A stretch of DNA of 64,000 bases from Bacillota bacterium (lineage in GTDB: Bacteria; Bacillota; Clostridia; Acetivibrionales; JAEXSP01): contig JAEXSP010000008.1 in assembly GCA_023453795.1 (NCBI GenBank), positions 149,220 through 213,219 on the forward strand. The letters are read 5' to 3'. The notes under the pieces are model-generated. The model ran no database searches, had not been told where the DNA came from, and worked only from the letters and a program-made list of their open reading frames with translations. How positions within the stretch are numbered: the first letter of the stretch is position 1; the number at the start of each line of letters is the position of its first letter. The translations under genes and the position numbers were made by a program. Shown piece by piece: positions 34,779 through 42,071 of this stretch.

Positions 34779-34800
34779 AAAATCACCTACCCTTTCTGAC

Positions 34801-35139
34801 TTAAATGGCAACCTCACCCTTTTCACCCGTTCTGATTCTGACTGCCTCTTCCACATTGTAAACAAATATTTTTCCGTCTCCGATTGCACCTGTTCTGACA
34901 GCTTTTGTGATTCCGTCTATCAGGTCGTTCACAATTTCGTCCTTAACAACAGCTTCAACTTTTACCTTGGGCAGCAGATTGATTGTGACCTCTACACCTC
35001 TGTACATTTCCTTGCGTCCTTTTTGGAGGCCGCAGCCCGATACCATCGTAACAGTCATTCCGAAAACACCCGTCTTGTTCATGAAGTCCTTCAGATCTTC
35101 AAGCTTTTCCGGCCTAGTGATAACTTCCAGTTTCTTCAT
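34801..35139 (-). CDS. glnB: PII nitrogen regulatory protein GlnB-type
   Basis: The 112-residue PII protein has KEMYRGVEV in the T-loop (the YRG tyrosine), GAIGDGKIFVYNVEE (B-loop) and VRIRTGEKGEVAI (C-loop). It is about as long as, and very similar to, GlnK at 29.4 kb. It heads a unit with the small membrane protein and amtB2, behind an ANTAR leader and a TTGCAA-type promoter. It probably gates AmtB2; other targets such as glutamine synthetase are possible. Confidence 0.94.
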   Translation of the reverse strand: MKKLEVITRPEKLEDLKDFMNKTGVFGMTVTMVSGCGLQKGRKEMYRGVEVTINLLPKVKVEAVVKDEIVNDLIDGITKAVRTGAIGDGKIFVYNVEEAVRIRTGEKGEVAI

Positions 35140-35220
35140 ACAATAAACCCCCTTGATTTTTTGATTTTATTAATTTCTTTCCTTTTTAAACACTTGAATC
35201 CAGCATGTTTCCCAATAAAT

Positions 35221-35298
35221 AAAAAACGCCAAAAACCATACGATCCATATAGTTCTTGGCGTCTCAGCCCAGAAGGTACAAAATTCTTCCCGGAATTT
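35221..35298 (-). promoter_or_regulatory. ANTAR-type attenuator leader of glnB-amtB2
   Basis: P1 is 35281-35298 (stem AAATTC/GAATTT, loop CGGGAA). P2 is 35258-35269 (stem GGC/GCC, loop TGAGAC). The terminator is 35226-35262 (arms ACGCCAAGAACTATATGG and the imperfect complement, T6). It is closely similar to the amtB1 leader. Confidence 0.87.
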
Positions 35299-35383
35299 CA
35301 TAGTCTTCTTTAATATTTAGTTTTATGAATTAACTATAATATTATAGCTTATAATGTAATAATTTATTAGTATTCAAAGGTCT

Positions 35384-35411
35384 TCAATATAAAATAGCGC
35401 TATTTTTGCAA
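35384..35411 (-). promoter_or_regulatory. Possible promoter of glnB
   Basis: TTGCAA (35406-35411) and TATTGA (35384-35389) on the minus strand, 16 nt apart. The -10 is weak; other AT-rich -10 choices exist downstream. Confidence 0.4.
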
Positions 35412-35440
35412 GTTAACATTTACAAATTGCAAGCCTGAAC

Positions 35441-36253
35441 TTACATTGCCGCATCATTATAAAAAGAGCAACTGTTATGATTATTCCTTAAACAATCCGA
35501 TAGGTAATTGACAAATGATTTTAAAGCCTTACGTCTTTCCCACCTTGATGTAAACAAGGATTGTTTAGAAGTTCCGTCCTGTATCCTCAACGCCTCTCTG
35601 ATCAGCCTATGCCACTCAGTAGGAAGATTCTCCAATGCATATTTGCCGCCAGCAGCTTTAGATGTAAAGTTCATATTCTCCAGCGCATAGAACAGCCTGC
35701 ATACATTCAATGTTATCATTGCAACCCATCCGTCAATCAGGAGAGTACCTTTCTTTTCCGCCATATTCAGCCAATAGCCGTGCAGCCTTTCCTTCAGTTC
35801 CTTCTCAACCTTCTCCCAGCCTATGTCAAATTTTATGCTGCTGAATTCCTCGCCGTAAAGCGTTATGCCAAATTCCTTCACCTGAAACAGCGTCATATAT
35901 TTAAGGGGTACAAATTCCTGAAACCTTCCATCGGCAATATAAGGATATTTGCTGTCAAACCTGCCTTGCTCCAAATCATACCTATTTACATATTCCCCTT
36001 CCATTTTCAATGCATCAGGAGTGATACCTCTAAGATCTTTATGAACGGTTTTAATCTTTTCAATTTTTTCATCTGTTAATTCACCGTTAATAACCGTCAT
36101 AAAATCAATATCGCTCTTTTCATCGTCGTAAGAACCTGTTGCTATTGAGCCATAGATATAAACACCATGGATTGAGTCTCCTAATTCCTTCTCCAGTAAC
36201 TGATAGTATCTGCTAAGCAGATACGTCAAACTATCCGGAATCCTTCTGTCCAT
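35441..36253 (-). CDS. Aminoglycoside adenylyltransferase-like nucleotidyltransferase
   Basis: The ATG at 36253 behind GAGGAG gives 270 residues. The nucleotidyltransferase motif is GVYIYGSIATGSYDDEKSDIDF (GSxxxG then DxD; positions ~32-54), as in ANT(3'')/AadA-like enzymes, followed by an alpha-helical C-terminal domain (residues ~150-260) like the AadA substrate domain. It may modify a small molecule by AMP transfer. The true substrate is unknown, and antibiotic resistance should not be assumed. It lies downstream of the ANTAR gene on the same strand, ~160 nt away. Confidence 0.8.
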   Translation of the reverse strand: MDRRIPDSLTYLLSRYYQLLEKELGDSIHGVYIYGSIATGSYDDEKSDIDFMTVINGELTDEKIEKIKTVHKDLRGITPDALKMEGEYVNRYDLEQGRFDSKYPYIADGRFQEFVPLKYMTLFQVKEFGITLYGEEFSSIKFDIGWEKVEKELKERLHGYWLNMAEKKGTLLIDGWVAMITLNVCRLFYALENMNFTSKAAGGKYALENLPTEWHRLIREALRIQDGTSKQSLFTSRWERRKALKSFVNYLSDCLRNNHNSCSFYNDAAM

Positions 36254-36412
36254 AAAATCACTCCTCTCATTCCTCAATAACTTATACCATTCTTAAATAA
36301 GTTGAAAATAATTTATGTACTCAATCATCGCAAAAATCCCCAGAATCGTTGGATATTTTGCTCGCTTTCGTATCAATTATTTAATTCAACTTATATAATT
36401 GCTTTTCCGACC

Positions 36413-36991
36413 CTACCCTCTGGTCAATATCAGTGCCTCTGCAATATCCCTCATCGGCACCCTGTTATCCCTGCTCCGCCTCTTTATCGCCTCATATGCA
36501 TCCGCTTCACTTAAACCTTCTTTTTCAACCAGTATCCACTTGGCTTTTTCTATGATTTTCCGGCTCTCAAGCGTCTCATTCAGCTTTCTTACCCGTGTCT
36601 CATAATCAATGACTCTCCTGTAGTTCATTAAAGAGAAATCTGTTACTTGAGTGATGATTTCATCAAATATTGGTTTTCTCATATACGTAACCACTTTCGA
36701 GTTATTCAGGAAGGAATAAATCTCTTCATTTATATTTTCGATTATCAGTATGCATGCACAAAGCATATCTTCTTCTATAACGTCTAAAACCTGCTTAAAT
36801 TCCTTAAATGGCCGTGACATATCGATTATAACCAGGTCAGGATCCGTACTTCTGATAACTCTCAGAACATTCATCGGCTCCTTAACATATCCCAGAAATA
36901 CGTGTCCATTTGCAGCAAGGGCGCTTTTAACTGCAGATAGGGATTTTTTATCTTCTCCTGATACTATAAATTTTCCGTATTCCATATTCAC
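36413..36991 (-). CDS. ANTAR-domain RNA-binding antiterminator with receiver-like domain
   Basis: The 192-residue protein has an N-terminal receiver-like domain (residues ~5-120) with a candidate phospho-Asp in LVIIDMSRPF and the conserved Lys in YMRKPIF. The usual acidic pair near the N-terminus is altered (SGEDKK). A short coiled coil (~122-140) leads to the ANTAR domain at the C-terminus (KIIEKAKWILVEKEGLSEADAYEAIKRRS, split here by eye at 140-170, then DIAEALIL). ANTAR proteins such as AmiR, NasR and EutV bind paired hairpins in nascent RNA and prevent termination. It starts 7 nt after the nifB-like gene, and six matching leaders lie within 11 kb on the same strand. No histidine kinase is encoded nearby. 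Confidence 0.93.
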   Translation of the reverse strand: MNMEYGKFIVSGEDKKSLSAVKSALAANGHVFLGYVKEPMNVLRVIRSTDPDLVIIDMSRPFKEFKQVLDVIEEDMLCACILIIENINEEIYSFLNNSKVVTYMRKPIFDEIITQVTDFSLMNYRRVIDYETRVRKLNETLESRKIIEKAKWILVEKEGLSEADAYEAIKRRSRDNRVPMRDIAEALILTRG

Positions 36992-36998
36992 ACCCCCA

Positions 36999-37796
36999 TC
37001 AGTTTATTTGATGGGAAAAGCTTTTGATTTCAACTTCATCGACCAGAAGAGACAGCTTATGTTGAAGAATACTCAACTCCTCAATCGAAGGAGCTCTTAA
37101 TCCTGCCATTTTGCCATTTGGACAGCACGATATAAGCGTAATGGATTTTATTTTCCACTCACGGCATTTTGATGCTATTACAGCAATATCCTCATCATTT
37201 ATGCCCGGGAAATATATTATATTCAGCCTCACATCAATCCCCAGCGCCTTGCTTAGCTTGATACCGTTTATTTGAGACTTGATCATTTCATCTGCGATCG
37301 CTGACGTACTGAAAAAGCCTTTATCATTGATAACTCTTGAATATAGTTTTCTTACCGTCTCACTATAATAAGCATTCATCGAAACCTCAACCATTTTAAC
37401 ATTTAAGTTGGCAAGCATATTCACCTTTTCTTCAAGCAGAAGCCCATTTGTGTTAATGCAGTATATGTGCTCGGGCATCTCAACATTCAATCTTTTTAAA
37501 ACCTCGAAAGTCTGGTTGTTGAAAAGTGGTTCCCCAGGGCCGCTTATTTTTAGAATTTTTATTCTACGGTTTCTCTTAGCTGAAGCTAGAGCCCAATTTA
37601 CAGCTTGCCTGGGGGTCATTGACCTGCTTAAATACTCCGGATTGTTTCCGTTACAGATACAGGAGCTGCTTTTTGTACAAAAGTTGCACATCATATTACA
37701 GGCAGGTGCTACCGACAAATCCAGTTTTTCATACCATGAATTAAGCATTTTATGGTTCAAGTATACATTGTTTGTTTTTATTAAACTTTCCAGCAT
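36999..37796 (-). CDS. NifB-like radical SAM protein lacking NifX domain
   Basis: The start is the ATG at 37796 with AGGGGG 9 nt upstream, giving 265 residues; an upstream in-frame ATG has no ribosome site. LSVAPACNMMCNFCTKSSSC holds the radical SAM CX3CX2C and aligns with the NifB core; ISGPGEPLFN and CINTNGLLL fit the GGE-like and strand-4 motifs. Compared with NifB it lacks the N-terminal HPCYS segment, the NESRPGV segment and the C-terminal NifX domain, so several Cys that hold the substrate clusters are missing. It heads the unit with the ANTAR regulator and is itself behind an ANTAR leader. Function is unknown; it may be a regulatory or cofactor-related relative. Confidence 0.85.
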   Translation of the reverse strand: MLESLIKTNNVYLNHKMLNSWYEKLDLSVAPACNMMCNFCTKSSSCICNGNNPEYLSRSMTPRQAVNWALASAKRNRRIKILKISGPGEPLFNNQTFEVLKRLNVEMPEHIYCINTNGLLLEEKVNMLANLNVKMVEVSMNAYYSETVRKLYSRVINDKGFFSTSAIADEMIKSQINGIKLSKALGIDVRLNIIYFPGINDEDIAVIASKCREWKIKSITLISCCPNGKMAGLRAPSIEELSILQHKLSLLVDEVEIKSFSHQIN

Positions 37797-37893
37797 GCAA
37801 GTTGCCCCCTCTCGGAATTCATTTCTTGATAATAAGTAAAATCTTGAGGACACCCAGTTCCTCATAATTTCGAATGCTTCGGGATTTTTCTAA

Positions 37894-37974
37894 TAAAAAA
37901 AGCTTTCCGAATTACAGAACAATTCTGTATCAGAAAGCTTCTATGCTAATTTACATGTCACGTCAAGGTGAATG
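37894..37974 (-). promoter_or_regulatory. ANTAR-type attenuator leader of the nifB-like/ANTAR unit
   Basis: P1 is 37958-37971 (stem TCAC/GTGA, loop CTTGAC; CAT/ATG extend it across a bulged C). P2 is 37936-37947 (stem AGC/GCT, loop ATAGAA with A1 and G4). The terminator is 37900-37940 (arms AAGCTTTC and GGAAAGCTT, T7). The regulator would control its own synthesis. Confidence 0.83.
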
Positions 37975-38001
37975 CTTAAGTACTACAATTAATTTACTTA
38001 T

Positions 38002-38030
38002 ATGTTAACATGTTGGCTCAATTTTTGCAA
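38002..38030 (-). promoter_or_regulatory. Promoter of the nifB-like/ANTAR unit
   Basis: TTGCAA (38025-38030) and TAACAT (38002-38007) on the minus strand with 17-nt spacing, just upstream of the leader. Confidence 0.6.
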
Positions 38031-38186
38031 GTATTATTTTAGAGAATTTCATTTTCATTCAAAATAATTCGTTTTACAGGCATAATTCGTGTAATAAAGC
38101 AAGTTCACGTAAAACTTTATTGCATAAACGCTGCTATTCTATATTTATATTATCTCTTGACAAATGCTAATCCTCTAAAAAAATTC

Positions 38187-40838
38187 TTATTTTTTCAACG
38201 AACTCAATCTTTCTACTACTTTGTCATACATATCCTGATATTTAACCTGCTTTGCCTTTTCTTCCTCGATAACCTTGGCAGGGGCTTTGGCAACGAAACC
38301 CTGGTTATTCAATTTTCCGTTAACCCTTTCAAGCTCTTTACGAAGGTTTTCCTTCTCTTTTTCGAGTCTTTCGATTTCTTTTTCGATGTCGATAAGATCT
38401 TCAAGAGGAAGATATATCTCCGCTCCCCCGATAATTGTAGCAACAGCATCAGACGGTATACCCTCTTTATCCTGCTGCACAATCACTTCAGAAGCACCTG
38501 CAAGCCTTTCAAAAAAGCTTTTCCCATCAGACAGGATACTTCTTTCCTCCGGGCCTTTGGCAACAAATATAACCTTTGCTTTTCTTGAAGGCGGCACATT
38601 CATTTCTGCTCTAATGTTTCTGATGTTTCTGATTGCCTCCATAATCATCTGCAGCTTTTTCTCGTCGGCAGGATAATTATAATCCTCTCTGTATTCAGGC
38701 CATTTTGATATCATGATGCTTTCGTCATCGTTTACAAGGTGCTGGTATATTTCCTCTGTAATAAAGGGCATATAAGGATGCAGCAATTTCATCGAAACAC
38801 CAAGCACGTAATTCAAAACATATTGAGCTTCCAGCCTTGATTGGCTTTCCCTGTCATAAAGCCTTGGTTTGACAAGCTCTATATACCAATCGCAGAACTC
38901 TTCCCATATGAACTCATATATCTTCTGCAAAGCTATACCAAGTTCAAACTTCTCCATATTCTCAGTAACTTCGCTGACAAGCGTATTTACCTTGCTCAAT
39001 ATCCATTTATCGGCTATTGTAAATTTAGAGGCATCTACACCTGAGAAATCAAGATTTTCGTCGAAATTCATAAGCACAAATCTGGATGCATTCCATATCT
39101 TATTGGTAAAGTTTCTGCTGGCCTCAACCTTTTCAGTTGAAAATCTGATGTCATTGCCGGGTGTATTTCCGACAGACAGCGCAAACCTCAATGCATCCGT
39201 ACCATACTGGTCAATGATCTCCAGAGGGTCTATTCCGTTGCCGAGAGATTTGCTCATTTTTCTTCCTTGTGCATCTCTGACGATACTGTGTATGAAGACA
39301 TATTTGAAAGGTTCCTCTCCCATATGTTCAATGCCTGAGAATATCATCCTTGCAACCCAGAAGAATATGATATCTGCGGCTGTTACCAGTACATTGGTGG
39401 GATAGAAGTATTTCAAGTCTTCCGTCTCATGAGGCCAGCCCAAAGTAGAGAACGGCCAAAGAGCCGAACTGAACCAGGTATCCAATGTATCCTGATCTTG
39501 TTCGATTCGGGTACTTCCGCAGTCAGGGCATTTACCCGGCGCTCCCTTCCCTACAATCATTTTCCCGCACTCCAGACAGTAATACGCCGGTATTCTATGG
39601 CCCCACCAGAGCTGTCTTGAAATACACCAATCCTGAATGTTTTCCATCCAGTTGAAGTATATCTTTGAAAACCTGTCAGGCACAAATTTGACTTTTCCGT
39701 TTCTAACTACTTCAATTGCAGGTTCAGCAAGAGGTTTCATTTTGACAAACCACTGTTTCGAAATGATAGGCTCTATAACTGTTCTGCAGCGGTAGCAAGT
39801 TCCTACATTATGTGTATGCCCCTCAATTTTTATAAGAAGGTCAAGATTTTTGAGATCTTCTAAAATCTGTTTCCTCGCCTCATACCTGTCCAAACCCTTA
39901 TATTTTCCGGCATAGTCATTCATTGTAGCATCATCGTTCATGACTCTTATCTGCTGGAGGTTATGCCTCAGTCCCACTTCAAAGTCATTTGGGTCATGTG
40001 CCGGAGTAATCTTTACTGCTCCTGTACCAAAATCTTTATCAACATATTCATCTGCTATGATTGGAATCTCTCTGTTCATCAAAGGCAGAACTACCATTTT
40101 CCCGACAAGATGCTTATATCTTTCATCTTCCGGATGTACCGCTACAGCAGTATCTCCCAACATGGTTTCAGGCCTTGTTGTTGCAACAATGATGTACTCG
40201 CTGCTATCTTTGACAGGGTATTTCAAATGCCAGAAATGCCCTTCCTGCTCCTCGTATTCAACCTCTGCATCCGAAATAGAGGTTTCACACTTCGGGCACC
40301 AGTTTATTATTCTCTCACCCCTGTAAATAAGGCCTTTTTCATACAACCTGACGAAGACCTCATTAACTGCTTCAGACAAGCCTTCATCCAATGTGAAGCG
40401 TTCACGCTCCCAGTCGCAGGAGCTGCCAAGCTTCTTCAATTGCTCAACGATTCTTCCTCCGTAATGTTTTTTCCACTCCCATGCTCTTTCGAGGAACTTC
40501 TCCCTGCCTATCATTTCCTTTGTAAGTCCTTCTTTTGCCATAGCCTCAACAATCTTGGCTTCTGTTGCTATACTGGCATGATCAGTGCCGGGGAGCCATA
40601 AGGTACAATAGCCCTGCATCCTTTTCAGTCGAATAAGTATATCCTGCATGGTTTCATCAAGGGCATGTCCCATATGAAGCTGTCCTGTTATATTTGGAGG
40701 TGGAATCACTATCGTAAAGGGTTCCTTGTTCTTATCTATTACCGCATGGAAATAGCCCTTATCCATCCATTCCTTATATAGCCTGTCCTCAACCTGTTTC
40801 GGGTCATAAGTCTTTGCTATGTTTTTCTGCTCGTCCAT
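38187..40838 (-). CDS. valS: Valyl-tRNA synthetase
   Basis: The 883-residue class I synthetase charges tRNA-Val. The HIGH motif is in PPPNITGQLHMGHALDE (about residue 48), the editing domain spans ~170-360 with ATTRPETMLGDTAVAVHP, KMSKS is in GRKMSKSLGNGIDP (about 524), and the C-terminus from ~815 is the basic coiled coil typical of ValRS (KEIERLEKEKENLRKEL). GGGAGG precedes the ATG. A small membrane-protein gene and, upstream of it, a T-box leader lie on the same strand and probably control it. Confidence 0.98.
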   Translation of the reverse strand: MDEQKNIAKTYDPKQVEDRLYKEWMDKGYFHAVIDKNKEPFTIVIPPPNITGQLHMGHALDETMQDILIRLKRMQGYCTLWLPGTDHASIATEAKIVEAMAKEGLTKEMIGREKFLERAWEWKKHYGGRIVEQLKKLGSSCDWERERFTLDEGLSEAVNEVFVRLYEKGLIYRGERIINWCPKCETSISDAEVEYEEQEGHFWHLKYPVKDSSEYIIVATTRPETMLGDTAVAVHPEDERYKHLVGKMVVLPLMNREIPIIADEYVDKDFGTGAVKITPAHDPNDFEVGLRHNLQQIRVMNDDATMNDYAGKYKGLDRYEARKQILEDLKNLDLLIKIEGHTHNVGTCYRCRTVIEPIISKQWFVKMKPLAEPAIEVVRNGKVKFVPDRFSKIYFNWMENIQDWCISRQLWWGHRIPAYYCLECGKMIVGKGAPGKCPDCGSTRIEQDQDTLDTWFSSALWPFSTLGWPHETEDLKYFYPTNVLVTAADIIFFWVARMIFSGIEHMGEEPFKYVFIHSIVRDAQGRKMSKSLGNGIDPLEIIDQYGTDALRFALSVGNTPGNDIRFSTEKVEASRNFTNKIWNASRFVLMNFDENLDFSGVDASKFTIADKWILSKVNTLVSEVTENMEKFELGIALQKIYEFIWEEFCDWYIELVKPRLYDRESQSRLEAQYVLNYVLGVSMKLLHPYMPFITEEIYQHLVNDDESIMISKWPEYREDYNYPADEKKLQMIMEAIRNIRNIRAEMNVPPSRKAKVIFVAKGPEERSILSDGKSFFERLAGASEVIVQQDKEGIPSDAVATIIGGAEIYLPLEDLIDIEKEIERLEKEKENLRKELERVNGKLNNQGFVAKAPAKVIEEEKAKQVKYQDMYDKVVERLSSLKK

Positions 40839-40899
40839 AAAAATAACCTCCCAATAAAATCAATTAATAATTTATAAATCTCCCCATCTGACTTCCCCT

Positions 40900-40972
40900 C
40901 ACCTTAAGGGGAAGAATAAGTATACTGCGAAGTAATTACTTTCCTCTCCCTTGACTTGAGGGAGAGATAGAG
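40900..40972. other. Two GC-rich hairpins between the 80-aa gene and valS
   Basis: CTTCCCCT/AGGGGAAG (about 40891-40912) and CTCTCCCT/AGGGAGAG (about 40943-40966) are two small near-perfect inverted repeats in the 143-nt gap. They lack T-runs and resemble dispersed intergenic repeats or processing sites. Confidence 0.5.
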
Positions 40973-40981
40973 AGGGAGCCC

Positions 40982-41224
40982 TTATTTAAATGCTATTACT
41001 ATCAGTACCAATCCCGGCAATGCCACAAGCAATCCGTACATCTTTAAATTCATTACAGCTTTGTTTGTCTTGTACTGAAGGATCTCCTCTTCGTTCATTT
41101 CGTTTTCAAAGGTAACCTTCATGCTTTTATCTAAATTGAATTTCTCCACAGCCCACCTTGCTCCAAACACCATTGCAAATCCGGGAACAAGGAAAACAAA
41201 AGCCAATATCTTTAAAATAAGCAT
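40982..41224 (-). CDS. Small membrane protein in the T-box-valS unit
   Basis: The 80-residue protein starts at an ATG preceded by AAGGAG. There are hydrophobic segments at ~2-22 (LKILAFVFLVPGFAMVFGARW) and ~60-78 (MYGLLVALPGLVLIVIAF) joined by a charged loop (ENEMNEEEILQYKTNKAV), so it looks like a two-helix membrane hairpin. No family is recognised. It is the first gene after the T-box, with valS 143 nt downstream. Confidence 0.65.
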   Translation of the reverse strand: MLILKILAFVFLVPGFAMVFGARWAVEKFNLDKSMKVTFENEMNEEEILQYKTNKAVMNLKMYGLLVALPGLVLIVIAFK

Positions 41225-41348
41225 ATCTTCTCTCCTTCTGCATTATCAATAATTTCATTTTAATTAATTTATACCTTCAAATTCATACTACAAATTAGTT
41301 TTTTCTTGATAAGCTGTTCTTATTACTTTTTATGTAATTGCTGCCCGC

Positions 41349-41669
41349 TCCATAAAAAATTAAAACCCTTCATCCAAACACATATTGGACGAAAGGTCTA
41401 TTCCGCGGTACCACCAAACTTCCCCCATAGGGAGACATCTCTTAGAAATAACGGTTCAATCCGCCATAACCTAGCACCCTGGTTCGATTGATAATATTAA
41501 TAACAATCATACGTTCCCAAGGTTTGGGGAAACATCCCATTTCTCAGTCATGGAGCTCATAAGCTACCTTCAACAGCCTTTTTCTCGGAAAACCTTTCAG
41601 CAGTCTGACTTTCCTCTCTGGGAGCAAGCGCTGTTTACTCCTCTTATTCATCACTTTCGGCTATTTATT
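41349..41669 (-). promoter_or_regulatory. T-box leader upstream of the small gene and valS
   Basis: The minus strand contains the T-box core GGTGGTACCGCGG (41403-41415) followed by a 12-bp terminator stem with T-rich tail (41353-41397), and upstream a Stem I with GAGTA, CAGAGAGG and TGAAAGG elements. The 3' side of the specifier loop reads GAAGGTAGC (41564-41572). Uncharged tRNA should stabilise the antiterminator. With valS downstream, GTA (Val) is expected, but the canonical register would read GGT. Confidence 0.88.
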
Positions 41670-41675
41670 TACTTT

Positions 41676-41704
41676 ATGATATCGGAAATGAGTTGCCATG
41701 TCAA
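41676..41704 (-). promoter_or_regulatory. Promoter of the T-box leader
   Basis: TTGACA (41699-41704) and TATCAT (41676-41681), 17 nt apart on the minus strand. It interleaves with the promoter of the plus-strand gene at 41746. Confidence 0.75.
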
Positions 41705-41722
41705 GGATGCATATAGTATAAT
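41693..41722 (+). promoter_or_regulatory. Promoter of the DUF3006-type gene
   Basis: TTGCCA (41693-41698) and TATAAT (41717-41722), 18 nt apart on the plus strand. The -35 lies in the spacer of the opposite T-box promoter, and the reverse is also true. Confidence 0.7.
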
Positions 41723-41745
41723 TTTGTTAATAAAGAGGGGTTTTT

Positions 41746-41922
41746 ATGAAAGTAACGGTATATTGCGTGGAGGGCGGCATAGCAACGCTCGAACTCGAAA
41801 ACGGAAAACTGCAAAACATCATGAAGGCGCTTCTTCCATACGGGGTTAAGCCCGGCGACGTTATTGACATCGACAGCGGGCTTGTGGAAGAAGGAATATA
41901 TGAAATGACATTTGACGAATGA
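41746..41922 (+). CDS. DUF3006-like small protein (58 aa)
   Basis: This short ORF starts at an ATG with AGAGGGG 5 nt upstream and a good promoter, ending with TGA at 41920-41922. The 58-residue product reads as a small beta-barrel: VTVYCVEGGIATLELENG, then LLPYGVKPGDVIDID. That is the pattern of DUF3006 proteins (an ID/G-x-A-x-L-E start and a G-D-V-I core). Its role is unknown. It is transcribed alone, divergent from the T-box-valS unit. Confidence 0.72.
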   Translation: MKVTVYCVEGGIATLELENGKLQNIMKALLPYGVKPGDVIDIDSGLVEEGIYEMTFDE

Positions 41923-41981
41923 CATTTTCTTTTGTCTACTCTATTTTTACTCTATTTTTCAAATCAAAAATTGAAGATTCC

Positions 41982-42010
41982 TTGAACCAGCCGCATAATT
42001 CCTGTATAAT
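41982..42010 (+). promoter_or_regulatory. argJ promoter
   Basis: TTGAAC (41982-41987) and TATAAT (42005-42010), 17-nt spacing, 61 nt before the argJ ATG. GAGGTGAA lies just before the start. Confidence 0.75.
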
Positions 42011-42071
42011 TTATGTATTCTGCAGTAAAATACAATTACTTCTAAATTATATAAATCTGAGGTGAATACAT

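Noticed and set aside
35441..36253. Antibiotic-resistance adenylyltransferase
   Set aside because: The nucleotidyltransferase motif is clear, but substrate cannot be read from sequence and the context is nitrogen regulation, so only the generic family is called.
41349..41669. Seventh ANTAR leader
   Set aside because: The GGTGGTACCGCGG core and Stem I elements identify a T-box; there is no P1-P2 pair.
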